In this document: one piece after another, positions 10,419 to 21,527 of the stretch
How the letters are laid out: every line of letters begins with the position of its first letter
How positions within the stretch are numbered: the stretch's first letter is position 1
From: Cercospora beticola
Lineage: Eukaryota; Ascomycota; Dothideomycetes; Mycosphaerellales; Mycosphaerellaceae
Length of the DNA: 64,000 nucleotides
Assembly: GCF_033473495.1 (NCBI RefSeq)
Contig: NC_088941.1
Span: 2,604,001 to 2,668,000 of the forward strand
Reading direction: 5' to 3'
Position numbers and translations under genes: made by a program
The notes under the pieces: model-generated
Told to the model about the DNA's origin: nothing
Database searches by the model: none
The model's input: only the letters and a program-made list of their open reading frames with translations

Positions 10419-11473
10419 TCATGCCTTCGCTCCCTTCATCTTAATCTGGAACGTAGCAACTGGAATCTCCGTCGTCTCCGCCGTAACTGTAACTTCTATC
10501 CCCAACCCTTGCAATGCGCCTCGAATTATCCCGCAAGGGAAGTATAAATACTACAATCCGGCCCTCCTGTCAGCGAAACCAAAGCAAAACAAGAAGGCGG
10601 AGTATAGAGAGAAATATATGAACTTACAGCTTGCCCTCTCCTCAAAGCATCCTCTCCCGCTCTCGGCCCAGCTCTCCGATCCACGGACATACGACTTATC
10701 GGTTGAAAACGGGAATCCGTGAGCACGAAAACTCCTCGATGGTTTGTTTTTAGGTTGTCGATTTGTTTGCGGAAGAGAATTGTCCAGAGGTCTTTGCAGA
10801 TGAATTTTATGGCTTCGAGGGGGGTTTGGGGGCGGGGTTTGGTGTGGGAGAAACTAGTGCATAGGAAGATCAGTATCCGGAGGGATATGAATATAGATCT
10901 TGGGGTTGAAGGAGAGAAAGTAATGAGATTGGGATGGGGAGGGGATGAAAGTACCTACCGCTCTACTAGGCCTTGTCCAACACGATAACCTAAATTATCG
11001 AGACGCCAGAAGACTGCTTCGCGTGTGGAGGAGTTTTCGAGGAGAGGTGCGCCGCCGATGTTGGAGGTGCTGATTACGCTGGTCGCTGCTGTTCCTGTAG
11101 CTGTGGTTGTTGTTGTTGTGCTTGCTTCTGCTCCTGCTTCGCTGGAAGTCTTCTTTCCGCTTCCTGCTCCATCACTCGTTGTTGTGATCTCTGGGACTGT
11201 GGGTAGAGAGCCTGTAGGTTGCGATTGCGATTGCGATTGCTGTGTTGTTGTTATGGTGGAAGATGTGGTAGAAGAGCCATTGCTATTACTGTTATTGAAG
11301 ATTTTGCTTCGGCGGAATTCTTCTATGAGAGCTTGTTCGCGTGCGTGGAGTTGGTCGGTGATGCGTTGCGCGAGAGGGACGAGTTCGATGAGGAGGAAGT
11401 CGAGGCAGGAGACGTTGAGTTTGGGGTTTATGATATCGTCTTCGGGTATGCCTGAGGGGTTTGATCGAGACAT
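10419..11473 (-). CDS. TRS33: TRAPP complex subunit Trs33 (TRAPPC6 family)
   Basis: Bet3-family subunit of the TRAPP tethering/GEF complexes that act on Ypt1/Rab at the Golgi. Exons (minus strand, 5' to 3') 11473-10959, 10853-10628, 10550-10419; introns of 105 and 77 bp; 290 aa. Joining gives GYRVGQGLVERFSHTKPR, then IKFICKDLWTILFRKQIDNL, KTNHRGVFVLTD and RRGQAYLYFPCGIIRGAL, ending TTEIPVATFQIKMKG, all in the Trs33 pattern. The N-terminal conserved helix (VSCLDFLLIELVPLAQRI, about 21-38) is separated from the rest by a Ser/Thr/Gln-rich insert of some 90 residues (about 58-148), so the protein is longer than the usual 170-200 aa. Confidence 0.92.
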
Positions 11474-11851
11474 ATTGGTGTCGAGGTGTCTGTATGCTGA
11501 GCTCGTAATGTGGTAGACAGTTCGGAGCTTGGAGCACTGCGCCGGAGCATGGACGTGAGTTGCAGTGGAGTGGATGCATGTGAAGATCTCCAGTAGCCGG
11601 ATCGGATGTGCTAAAACTGTGGGACGGATAACCGAGTTTGAGCACAAAGGGAGCAGGATACACATTTTCTAATGGCAATGAAATGGGATGCGCTCCAACA
11701 TAGTCAATCGGGTGTCAAGAGGCCATTTAATGCCGGCACGGCGAATGTACATAGATAGACATGCAAAGTCACACATATCTATCCAGGTGACGCTTTGAAT
11801 GTGCTCAATTCGCTAATTCTTACATTGCATGATATCCGCCTCTTTTTCCGA
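11474..11851. other. Intergenic region TRS33-PEX3
   Basis: Promoter side of TRS33 and 3' region of PEX3 (both minus strand). No gene seen. Confidence 0.5.
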
Positions 11852-13768
11852 TCAATTCAGCTTGATCGGACCTTCCGGCAACGCAGAGACCTCCTCTTCG
11901 GGCAAAGGAATAGGCGCGTCAGTCGCAGTAGCAACTTCAGTAACAGGTGCCTGGTCTTCGCCAGCTGTGGCAATCGTCTCAGGAGCAGGATGACCGTCCA
12001 TCGCCGGAATATCCTCCTTCTCCGAATTGGCCTTCTCCCACGCAGCGTTGAAGTCGCTCTTCACTGCGCCCGCCAATGCACTTTGATCCTCGTACCCTTG
12101 GTCAAGGACCACTAGTTCGCTCTCCTGAAGCATGGTCTCCGCCGTCTCCCTCAAAGTCTCGCCAATCTCGGCCGGAAAGAAAGAAGAACTGGTCCCCGAT
12201 GAATAATCACCATCCCGTCCAGGAGGTCTCCGAGCCGTACTCGTGCGGTTCTCATCGTCCTGCGGAATCTCGTATTCGAAGTTGCTAGAGTAGATGACGG
12301 CAGCGAAAGCACCCAGGTCACTGACTTGGTCGACAGCAGACAAGTACTCGTTCCCAAGAGGTTCCTGCGCTGCTACGCCTGCCATGGTTTCCAGCTCGCC
12401 ACTACCGGCACCAATCACGTGGGCCTGCTTGCAGAAAATTGGGAGCACATGTGCCACCTTGCACTTGTGCTCTTCAATTTCGACGATCCTGGGTGCCTCT
12501 CTACCCGGAGGAGCTTGCTTGAATGCCTCCGTCGCAACGCGGAAGTCCACAAGATGTGAAAATGACGCGTCGAGGAGGCGTGTGAGCACGTAGGAGAATG
12601 TCGGCGAGTCGATGAGGTCGGATGTCTCGTCCAGCAATCTTCGCAGAGAGTCGGTGATGAGCCCCTCTCCGGTCTCGCTCAGGGGATCTGAATCTCGTCG
12701 CGCAGGTGACTCCTCATCGTCCGAAGATCCAGCTTGCCGTATCACGTATTCCTCATCCTCTCTGGGCGGCAGTAGGTATTCCAACCACTTTTGGCTTCGT
12801 CGCTCCTCTTCTGTGGCACCTTCAATCTTCCTTCGCACCTGCATTATCAGATCTGCCAGCCTTTCGAGAGTCACATCTTCCCTGATATTAACCGGGCCGA
12901 ATACCTCCTTCACAGCTGTCATCACTCTCTCCATGATATGCTTGCTCCCGCGATGCAATAACCACCAGCTGAACGTGAGGTACTTTCGGTTCGTCTCGAA
13001 GTCATTACCGTAAACATTATCGTAGTTGTCATCGTCCCTGTTTTCGAGTGAAATGGTGGAGGCGTGTTGATCTTGTGGCGGGGAAGCGAGTGCTACCACG
13101 GAGGACAGATATGTTCGGCGGCCAAGCAGATTGAGTTGGATGCGCGTGAGCAGTGTCAGCAGGCACATGGAGTATAGCAGTGTTAGTGCACGCGTGATAG
13201 ACTGGATCTTCATGTCCTGCCATAGCTGCCCCTTGCTACGCTTTGGCCTGTTTGAACCGCCTGGCACCTCCAACGTGCTGCTGTTGGCGATCTGGCTGGC
13301 ATGCACATAGCTGCTACTCTGCAGACTTGCCAGACTCTTGCCATCATCGTCGACCGCGCTCGAAGGTGCTGAAGGAAAGTCTGATGATGCTGCGTCCGAA
13401 GCTCCCAGTCGTTGTAGCCGCTCTCTCCGCTCTTGCTGTAGTTGCTCCGTGATCTCCTCCACGGGCAGCGCGTTTACGATGTCATCGCGGAGGGTCGGGA
13501 GAAGGGCGAGGACGGTGTAGGTGCAGTCTTCCTGGTTCTGTTCGAATCGTCTTCGCAAGCTGCCCAGGTATTAGCTTTTAGTGTAGCCCCCCAACTCTAT
13601 GTGTGCCTACTTCTCCTTCGCGACTCTCTCCTCGGTCATGCGCTGTCGCGCTTCTGTTATCTTGCTGAGAACATATTGCCCCGCGAGGTATCCAGCGCCC
13701 AGAACGCCAACGCCAACGACCAGATTCGTTCTGTTCCGCCGAAACCAACGACGAGTAGCCGCAATCAT
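11852..13768 (-). CDS. PEX3: Peroxisomal biogenesis factor 3 (peroxin-3)
   Basis: Peroxisomal membrane protein that docks Pex19 and inserts membrane proteins. Exons (minus) 13768-13611 and 13559-11852 with a 51-bp intron; 621 aa. The N-terminus MIAATRRWFRRNRTN is the basic targeting segment, followed by one membrane span (VVGVGVLGAGYLAGQYVLS) and a charged helix. The splice joins VAKEK to NLRRRFEQNQEDCTYTV, a hallmark of Pex3. Later segments include LWQDMKIQSITRALTLLY (a conserved helix), LTFSWWLLHRGSKHIMERV and the C-terminal helices of the Pex19-binding bundle. It is longer than yeast Pex3 (441 aa) because of acidic inserts and a C-terminal tail of about 130 residues rich in E, A, P and T. 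The tail has no recognised domain. Confidence 0.93.
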
Positions 13769-14353
13769 TCTACACGCTGCATCAGGGCGATAACGACGGC
13801 GACACTGCTCACACTTCTCCACGAATTACAAGACGGCGAGTGGCGACGTGAAAATGCTGCTACGGTAGACCGAGAAAGGGCGTCGGCAGTGGGTGTTGTT
13901 GCGAAGAGTGGCCGGTGATCTGGCACGCGAATATATGATGCGTGGTGCAAGCAATGCTGGTCGAGACAGAGTGCGGGCGACAAAGGGACCGAGGTTGGCG
14001 GCAAGACCGCGACACGACATCACCACACAACTGCCCACTTTCTCATCTCGCCGCAAAATTACGCCGACATGTGATTCTTCGCCTTTTGCCTACTCCTGCT
14101 TTTACCACTTTAGGACGGCACCAGAGGATTGTTTCGCTATGCTGTGTTCAGTCGGTATATCTTGGTGCATTAATAACAATGACCTCAAGCTCCAGCTCTG
14201 TGTGCTGATCAGTGATCCTTCACTCCTGCAAGCGCTATATCAACATACTCCAGTAAGCGGTGCACATTGACATCTGTTTACTCTCACAGTCATATCCAAC
14301 ACTTCGCATCACAACAACTCTGCCCGCCTATTGCATTACAATACCTACTCAAA
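13769..14353. other. Divergent promoter region PEX3 / methyltransferase
   Basis: A 585-bp spacer with both flanking genes transcribed away from it. No gene or repeat seen. Confidence 0.5.
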
Positions 14354-15202
14354 ATGGCGGACAAAAAAGAAGGCTGGTCTGCCACAGCTCAAGCGTATTC
14401 AACGAAAATCGCCCATCTCACAGGTCAAGGCGGCGAAGCCCTCCTCTCCCTCCTGACATCCAACTTCCCACCCCCAGACCCTCAATCCGCCTACATCCTC
14501 GACGCCGGCGCCGGAACCGGCGTCTTCACCAAACTTCTCTCCACAACCTACCCCAACATCCACATCCACGCCACCGACTTCGCCCCCTCTATGCTCTCCC
14601 TCCTCCAAACCCAAAACCTCCCCAACACCACCACCCAAATCCTCGACTCCTCCCAAGACCACATTTCCCAAGGCCTCCGCCCAAACACCTTCTCCCACGT
14701 CTTCAGCACCTTCCTCATTCAATTCCTCCCCGGCGAAGGTCCCAAAACCGCCATTCAAGAAATGACCCGCACTCTCAAACCCCAAACCGGCCTCCTCGGA
14801 ACCGCAATCTGGACAAAAAGCAGTATGCACGAACCATGGGATCTCGCATGCAGTAATCTTGACCCCTCATATATCCCGCCTTCGGCTTCGAATCCTTTTG
14901 GACAAGTTATGAAGAATATTCAAAATCTTGAAGATGCGTATAGGGAGGCAGGGTTGTTGGATGTTGTGTCTGAGGAAAAGGAATTGTGGTTTGAGTGTAA
15001 AAGTGGAGAGGAATTTGCGGATTATTTTATTGATTCGAAGAATCCGGCTTTTATGACGATGCAGAAGGGGTGGAAAGGGGATGTGGAGGTTGTGAGAAAG
15101 GAGATGGCGAATGTCGCGAGGGAGAAATTTGGGAGTGGGGATGGGAAAGTGAGAATCCCTATGGTGGCGGGATGTGCTGTTGGGAGGAAGGCAGAAAGTT
15201 AG
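14354..15202 (+). CDS. Class I SAM-dependent methyltransferase, substrate unknown
   Basis: Single exon, 282 aa, starting MADKKEGWSATAQAYSTK at an ATG in AAAATGG context. Motif I is LDAGAGTGVFTKLL (about 49-62), followed by ATDFAPSMLSLL (acidic residue for the ribose hydroxyls), then FSHVFSTFLIQFLP and a post-motif TRTLKPQTGLLGTAIW, the plan of the methyltransf_11/25 superfamily. No signal peptide or membrane segment. Nothing in the neighbourhood suggests the substrate. Base composition is odd: the coding strand is strongly C-rich up to about 14840 and then becomes G-rich to the stop, although the reading frame is uninterrupted. A small-molecule methyltransferase is most likely. Confidence 0.85.
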   Translation: MADKKEGWSATAQAYSTKIAHLTGQGGEALLSLLTSNFPPPDPQSAYILDAGAGTGVFTKLLSTTYPNIHIHATDFAPSMLSLLQTQNLPNTTTQILDSSQDHISQGLRPNTFSHVFSTFLIQFLPGEGPKTAIQEMTRTLKPQTGLLGTAIWTKSSMHEPWDLACSNLDPSYIPPSASNPFGQVMKNIQNLEDAYREAGLLDVVSEEKELWFECKSGEEFADYFIDSKNPAFMTMQKGWKGDVEVVRKEMANVAREKFGSGDGKVRIPMVAGCAVGRKAES

Positions 15203-15429
15203 CGGATGGTGTTGAGGCCAAGGGATGTAAAGAACGTAGCTTTATGGAAGTCGTTCAAATTTCTGCTAGAGGAGGGTATCGTCTACACACAAGTGACAAT
15301 TAACGAAAACGCCGTCGCTAATTTCATTCTCCATCATCTCATGCAACTGCTTGAACGATCGCAGACAAGTACACAAGCAAACAAGAACGCGCATCGTCTT
15401 CCGTCGCCATGCTGCCTTTCACCTCATAA

Positions 15430-18096
15430 TCAAGAAGCAGTAACCGTCACGCCATACAGCTGCAGCCTCGCGACGACTCTCTTGCGACACATAGGGCAAG
15501 AGTCCACCTGAGCCGCACACTCACGACAAGCCACGACGTGCCCGCAGTCGTAGAACGCCGTGCTGATGGGATTGTCATAGCAGATCTGGCACGTGCTCTT
15601 GTCCTCATCGGTGACCGTACCGCGAAGAACGAACTCTCCATGCTTTCTGCCCTCGCGGAAAGAGCCTTCAAACACATTGCCGGTAGCACGCTCAATCAGC
15701 TTGCCCTTGCCATGCATCTTGTCGTGCTCCCAAGTACCTTCATAGATGTCTCCGGTAGAAGCAAGAATGATCTTGCCCCAGCCGTGCATTTCGTTGTCTC
15801 GAAATTCACCAATGTATTCATCACCGTTGAGATTGATCAGGTGACCAGTGCCGTGGTAGTAGACTTTGTTCCACTCGCCTTCGTAGAATGGACGCCCAAG
15901 CCAGTCGCGAATGCCTTTGCCAGTAATCTCGATATCTTCTGGTACCTCGTAATCAGACTCGGCTTCGGTGTTGCGCATGACGATGTCGCCATCGCCATCT
16001 ACGATCGTAGGTGGCTCGGGTGTTGCAGCCTCGATGGTGGCGTTGATGCGTTCAGTCAGTGCGGCCAGGCGCGCACCCGCTTCCCCCTCTTCTGCAACAA
16101 TGTGTGGATCCGCGACAGGTGGTCCTGGAATTCGGTGGTCGGGCCACTCGTGGATGGCTGAGTTAGGAGGATCGGCGAGATCTAGTGCATATGCATCTTG
16201 AAGCTCTTCTGGCAGCCAGCTTTCAATCTGCACGTCGGCTGGCTGCAAAGAGATATCGTGGCGAGCGTACAGTACTGCGTAGGTGACCTCGCCATCCGGA
16301 CTGTGGAACTCATCGTATGGGCTATCGTAGCCATCATCAGGTGCTCGCTCCTGATCAGATGGCGCTTCGATGCCAGAGTGCTTCTCTCGCGCTTGCTTCT
16401 CGGTCAATCTGGTAACGCGTCCGTCGTGATAGGCGTACCAGCCCTGTCCCTTGCCGTGAGGACGCACGTAAGCGTTATATCTACATGACTGCAAGTGCCC
16501 GCAATGAGTGACAAAGCCGAACAGTGTGTATTGCCGCCCGGAAACTTCCAGATCGTCAGGTACCTCAACACGATTGGTGATCTTCTTCCACTTCCGGGTC
16601 TCCTTGTCGTGCTCTTGTCTTGTGAGTTCAAGTGTCAACAGCTGCGGCGTGGCGATTAATTTTGGGTGCTTATTGACAGCATCCTGAATCGAAGGATGTG
16701 TCTTTGTGTCAAGTCGATTAGAACCACATGCATTGTTGCGCTCTGGATGGAACTCGCCCACAAGTTCATTAAACTTGAGTGCTGTCTTTGGATCATCTGC
16801 ACAATCTCGATGCAGAACTTCCCTCAGGCGGTACAGTACCTCCATTGCATCGGCCACCAAGTGAGTGCCGGTTCTCCCGAAGTGGGGAGATCGCCGTCTC
16901 GTGAACATCTTGAACAGAAGAGTCTGGAAGTAGTTGCGGAAGGGGCTAGGCATGCGAAGGTCTTTCACGAACTGGCGAAAGGGCGAGAAATGCAGCAAAG
17001 GGAGCGTTGCCGACACATACGGATGGGACTTGGTGAAAGGTCGCAAGCCCGTAACTTGAGTGATATCGTCGGCATTCAGTTGGCTGTTGTCCCATAGACA
17101 GCCGGTTGGATCGTCCATGACTCGAATGTAGACTCTGAACGCCAGTTTGTCGTCGGTGAGCAGAGGCTTGCGCATGCCATGGTGACGAAGGGCGATGTGC
17201 GAGCGCGGATATGTGGTGAAGTACTTCCATCCAATATCGGCTGACTTCTTGTGGAACTGGTGTGCTTCGGTGCGGAAATTGTACACGCGAGGCTCGGAAG
17301 GGTTGTAGAGCACCACGGACATCTGAGCGGCCACTGAGCGACGCTTTTTGATCTTCGGCACACAGTCAAGGAACGGTAGCGGCGGTCGTTCAAATTCTTC
17401 TGTCTCTTCGAAGTCCGGTGACTGCATGGTTATGCATTCCAGATATACGGACGGATAGTCTGATCGACGAACGCCGTGCGGATAAAACTTGATCTGCCAG
17501 TCGTAGCCGCCGATGCGGACAGTAGGTGACCGCATCACATCGGCAGGCACCGGCTTCTGTTTCGTGCCATTGAAGACAGGTATCTCCCAGTCAAGAATGC
17601 CCCGCTCGACCTCATTGATTTCTGGGTCGCTAATGTCGGTGAATGTATCTTCATGCCAGTACCGCTCATCAAGCGCGCTGTGCTCGGCTCTCGACTCGAT
17701 GTACTTGAGCTCGTCCTCGCAAGGCTCTCTGTTTTCAGGTGCGTCTTCTTGCAACGGGTACCACCGCCTGCCAGTCGAGGTGTCACTAGCACCGTCGTCG
17801 CCGCCAGCGTGGTCGCCATCTGCATTGTCATTCTCGTCATCGTCATCCTCGCTGTCTGAATGATCTGTCTCTCCTAGATCCTCTCGTTCGTCATTCGGGG
17901 GCGCAGGAGGGCCTGCTGGAGCGACCTCGACGTTGGGTGGAGCGACGGCGGCAGGTGGGAAGACTGGCGTTGCGAGTTCGGGCGGAAAGGTCCAGTCGTT
18001 GGCATTCATGGTCGCGAGGTGAGGCAGAGGAGGCGGTGAGCGACGTGCGGCGAGTGGACGAGGGGCGTCAACGGGACCTGGACCGTGGCGGTCCAT
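15430..18096 (-). CDS. MATH / degenerate USP / MORN repeat / RING finger protein
   Basis: Single exon, 888 aa, start MDRHGPGPVD. Order: Pro-rich then acidic N-terminus (1-120); MATH domain (about 190-345) with YDWQIKFYPHG, SVYLE, MSVVLYNP and FRVYIRVMDDPTG; a region that keeps the outline of a ubiquitin-specific protease (about 380-620) with TPQLLTLELTR and QYTLFGFVTHCGHL...WYAYHDGRV...YAVLYARHD; MORN repeats (about 737-818: YEGEWNKVYYHGTGHL, YIGEFRDNEMHGWGKI, YEGTWEHDKMHGKGKL, FEGSFREGRKHGEF); and a C-terminal C3HC4 RING (about 835-870: CQIC, CGH, C, C, CPMC). MATH-USP resembles USP7. The usual GxHY catalytic His is replaced (SCRYN) and no Cys box is visible, so it is probably inactive as a protease. 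Role inferred: an E3 ligase with MATH substrate recognition and MORN membrane or lipid binding. Confidence 0.85.
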   Translation of the reverse strand: MDRHGPGPVDAPRPLAARRSPPPLPHLATMNANDWTFPPELATPVFPPAAVAPPNVEVAPAGPPAPPNDEREDLGETDHSDSEDDDDENDNADGDHAGGDDGASDTSTGRRWYPLQEDAPENREPCEDELKYIESRAEHSALDERYWHEDTFTDISDPEINEVERGILDWEIPVFNGTKQKPVPADVMRSPTVRIGGYDWQIKFYPHGVRRSDYPSVYLECITMQSPDFEETEEFERPPLPFLDCVPKIKKRRSVAAQMSVVLYNPSEPRVYNFRTEAHQFHKKSADIGWKYFTTYPRSHIALRHHGMRKPLLTDDKLAFRVYIRVMDDPTGCLWDNSQLNADDITQVTGLRPFTKSHPYVSATLPLLHFSPFRQFVKDLRMPSPFRNYFQTLLFKMFTRRRSPHFGRTGTHLVADAMEVLYRLREVLHRDCADDPKTALKFNELVGEFHPERNNACGSNRLDTKTHPSIQDAVNKHPKLIATPQLLTLELTRQEHDKETRKWKKITNRVEVPDDLEVSGRQYTLFGFVTHCGHLQSCRYNAYVRPHGKGQGWYAYHDGRVTRLTEKQAREKHSGIEAPSDQERAPDDGYDSPYDEFHSPDGEVTYAVLYARHDISLQPADVQIESWLPEELQDAYALDLADPPNSAIHEWPDHRIPGPPVADPHIVAEEGEAGARLAALTERINATIEAATPEPPTIVDGDGDIVMRNTEAESDYEVPEDIEITGKGIRDWLGRPFYEGEWNKVYYHGTGHLINLNGDEYIGEFRDNEMHGWGKIILASTGDIYEGTWEHDKMHGKGKLIERATGNVFEGSFREGRKHGEFVLRGTVTDEDKSTCQICYDNPISTAFYDCGHVVACRECAAQVDSCPMCRKRVVARLQLYGVTVTAS

Positions 18097-18875
18097 GGTG
18101 AGGACGTAGACCGCAGTCACAGTGAGGCGGGAGTGTGTTTGCTGGTTCGAGTTGCTCGGTCGCGAGGTTTGAGCGAGATGGTTGAAGTGATTTGGTGGAA
18201 GGTTGATGATCTGGTCGAAAGAAAGATGAATAGATGTGTCCGCGCGGTGGCTGGGGTCGAACAATTCACTGCGCGCACAATAGGGCGGCTGTCTCTATTG
18301 TGGCCGCAGCTCTCGCGATTGTCACATGCGAGCTGTCCGTCGGCAGTGGGTACCCGCTCTTGCACAAGGCCTCGTCGCGCGGAGCTGTGCCTGAAGCCGA
18401 TTCCTTCTAGCGAGTGGTATGGCGGTCGCTGCTTCTGCCTGTCACTTCCACAGCCTTGTCGTCAGCCTTCACGTTGCAGATGCTGTATAGGCAGAAGTGC
18501 TATCAAGTCGCTAGAGCAGCTGCATGAAGGGTCCGAGGCGCTAGTGCAGTGGGGCGGCGAAACCTTATCTCATTTAGCACTTTGCAGCCTGTTTTACTGA
18601 CGATGCTTCGAGTGCTGGCAAACAAGACAGTCGGCAGTGACACAATACCGACAGCCTCCTGCACCGGGCACCGCGTACGTTCATACATACCTAGAATGTA
18701 ATGCAGCCGCGTCATGCGACGTGGATGCGATGACTCCCACGGGCGGCCCCATGTCCGCGACTTGACCACGTCAATCGCGCAGTCGCGCTTATGCACGTCG
18801 GCCTGGAGTGTCAAAAAGGTGCCTTGCACAAGCGCGATTCGGCGCTGCCACTCAAGATCCCTCACTGGTTGATTT
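18097..18875. other. Intergenic region upstream of the MATH/RING gene
   Basis: 779 bp between the start of the MATH/RING gene and the 3' end of deoxyhypusine synthase, both minus strand. An in-frame open stretch continues upstream of the chosen ATG to about 18264 but lacks conserved features. No other gene seen. Confidence 0.5.
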
Positions 18876-20107
18876 TCATGGCGCGCTGCCGTTCTTCTCG
18901 ACTTTGGCAAAGGTTGCGGCGACGATGAGAGGGAAGGCGATGGTAGCTTCAGCATACACCTGCAATCATGTTAGCACGTCTCAGTATTCCGCACGAGTCA
19001 GGCGAGATCGACTACCTTGACACTCGCTGCATCGGCTTTGATCTTGCCCCAGCTGATGGCCTCGTCGGGCCTAGCTCCGGCATCTGAACCATCAAACTCC
19101 TGGCCGGTGTTGATGTAAACTGCGCTTTCCGCGCCGTTGCGCATCAGATTCGCATTCGCAATGTGGTGCTTCACAACGCCTCCGCCAAGAATGATCATGC
19201 CGGTCCGCTTCGCGCGTACCGCGAGAGTGTTGATTTTCCGAATATCTTCCACAATGTCGATCCGGAGCTGCTGCGGCGATGACTTGAAGGTGTGAAAGTA
19301 AAGCATGTCACCAAGGCTTCCATCTGTGAGTGCCGGGCAAAATACTGGAATGTCGTTCTTCCACGCCCAGTAGTACACGGAGCTTTCGTCGTTGATCTCC
19401 TTTCCGAGGCGAGCAATGACTTTGCTGGGTGTCCAGCTCAATGGTTGTTCTGAAGTCCTCGATTCTTCCTGCTCCTCGAGCATTTTATTGAGAATTGGCA
19501 TGACCCAGTCCTCAAAATGGCAATAGTTGTCATTTGGAACAAGCAGGTTACCGATGCGGTTCATGCCTTTGGCACGCAGTGCCGCTCCAGGCTGCTCGAA
19601 TGACCCGAGATAAGTGTTCCCAAGACATTTGATGAAGTCTTCCTCAACGCCACCGGCCGTCGTTACGATGGCGGAGACGTGCTTGTGTTGTACGAGCCAT
19701 CTGAGCGTCTCGCGCAGGCCCGATGAGATTAAGTTCGAGGTGTATCCCAGGAAGATGGTAGTTTTTTCTCCGGTCTCTGCATCGCGCCAGGTCCGCTGCA
19801 ACAGGGGTTAATACGGTGAGGACAGGAAGGAGGAGAAAGAGCGGCAAGCACGTCAAGAGGAGTGTAGCGGTCTACATACCATGCCATTGACTATATCGAC
19901 GGCCTGTCCTATCGACGTCGCTTGGAACCCCACATTGGCCAGATTTTCCACCAGCTCGGCGACTGTGACATTGCGATCCGCAAATGCATCAAAATCTAGC
20001 CCTTTGACGGGCACCGCGCCTGCCGGCACGGGGTCCGACGGCTTGAGCACTGCATTGGCAGCGCCCGCAGGAGCATCGTGCTGTTCGGGCTGGCTGTGGG
20101 AAGCCAT
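18876..20107 (-). CDS. DYS1: Deoxyhypusine synthase
   Basis: Transfers the aminobutyl group of spermidine to one lysine of eIF5A, the first step of hypusine formation. Exons (minus) 20107-19880, 19795-19016, 18959-18876; introns of 84 and 56 bp; 363 aa, the usual size. Visible: [35 protein letters not shown] (NAD-binding), [21 protein letters not shown], the active-site lysine in [18 protein letters not shown] (about residue 282), [20 protein letters not shown] and WGKI. The short last exon codes [20 protein letters not shown], the expected end of the protein. All three exons join in frame. Divergent from the SNT1-like gene. Confidence 0.96.
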
Positions 20108-21527
20108 GAGAGTTGTTCTTGTTGTGGTCGTGCAGACTGGAATTTATTTCGAGATTGCTGTCAAAAAGCCTAATACTAGCTCGCCCCACTCGTGCGTCCC
20201 ACGTACGTCGAATCGGCCCAGACATCGAGGTACCGGGCTGAGGGCACGTGTCGTTGCAAAACAGAGACAGCGCCCTTGCGTGTCTGCAGCCGTTCGATCG
20301 CCGCACTCTATCCCGCGACCCTCAGCGCTGCCACGGAGAAATGTTCGACACCGCGGCGGCAGCAATTCTCGTGCACACCACACACGCAGTCCAAGACAGC
20401 GCTAGTCGGCGTCCCAGACGCGAAATGGGACTCGTGGTGTGCCAGGGGACAGATGCTTGATTACGACATTGCACAGGCTTTTTAGAGTTGCCATCCTTGC
20501 AGGCCAGCGATGCGCCAGGCTTCGGGCAGCCAGCAGTGGACTGGTCGGGAGCCACTCCTGCTGCAGGACAGCTGCGCAGCGTCGGTCGGGGGCTTCTGGC
20601 GCGCTCGCTCGCTTTGTTTCGTGTCCAACGACCACGAGATGTCACGATAATCAGGAGTGTAGCACAGTGCATCACGCCCGCAACATGCCGTCCCTGTGCC
20701 CTGCAACACCCATCTGTGCAGACTGTTGGTGATGCACCCCGATTTGAAACACTCGGCAAAGAAGTCGCGACCCTTTCTCGGTAAGCTCTAGCCGCGATCC
20801 GCAAAGAGGCTTGTGCTGGTCTCTCCAGAGTATCATCAACCTGCCCAAGGACAACGACGCATCACTTTCGCATTACTGCTCCATTGGACTCGGGACGCGC
20901 CAAGCCGGTGCTCAGAACGTCGAGGGCACTGCATTCAGCACCTCGCCGGAGTTTCGTGATTTGTTTGGCACCCGCCAGCCAGATCTTGGACCGCGAGTCT
21001 TGGGAGACCGCCGCCTGTTTGACAGGAGCAAAACGGCCTCTTTCGGCGCCAAAAGCCCACGGGACGCGTCCATCTCGTGCACGCTCGTGCCAGCGCACAT
21101 TCACCTCATTTGCGGTGCCCAGCGGACTCCGCTGGCCGTTGCAGTCACCGGCCTGCCTCTTCGTCGCCTTCGCATCAGCTGGCCGTTTTTCTCCACCTGG
21201 GCACACGCCTGCAGAAGAGTTCGAGCCGGGGCCAGCGATCCGCTACGCTACCCGCTTTTGTGGCTTGACTCGCCCGAGCGCTTGCACCTGCACTTCTAGA
21301 TTGAGCTGCATCCCAAACGCCTCACACACACATCGACGGCACCACGAGGAACACCCATTGGCGCGACGCGTTTATGCAGCGCTGTCATCAGCTTCAAAGG
21401 CAGTGCGAATAGCTGGAGTCAACTTTGACCTCCGCTGACCCACTGTTTTCGCCGCCCATGAGCCACGGGTAGTCGCGCCAAGATCCAAGTTCAGCCACGC
21501 AGCTGGGCTACGTACAATTCCTTCTGG
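20108..21527. other. Divergent intergenic region DYS1 / SNT1-like gene
   Basis: 1.4 kb between two divergent starts. It probably holds both promoters and a long leader for the SNT1-like gene. Several short frames overlap each other, with no motif or splice structure. No gene supported. Confidence 0.5.

Noticed and set aside
10183..10722. Plus-strand frame of 179 codons
   Set aside because: Mostly antisense to TRS33 exons 2 and 3, whose conserved protein sequence is clear.
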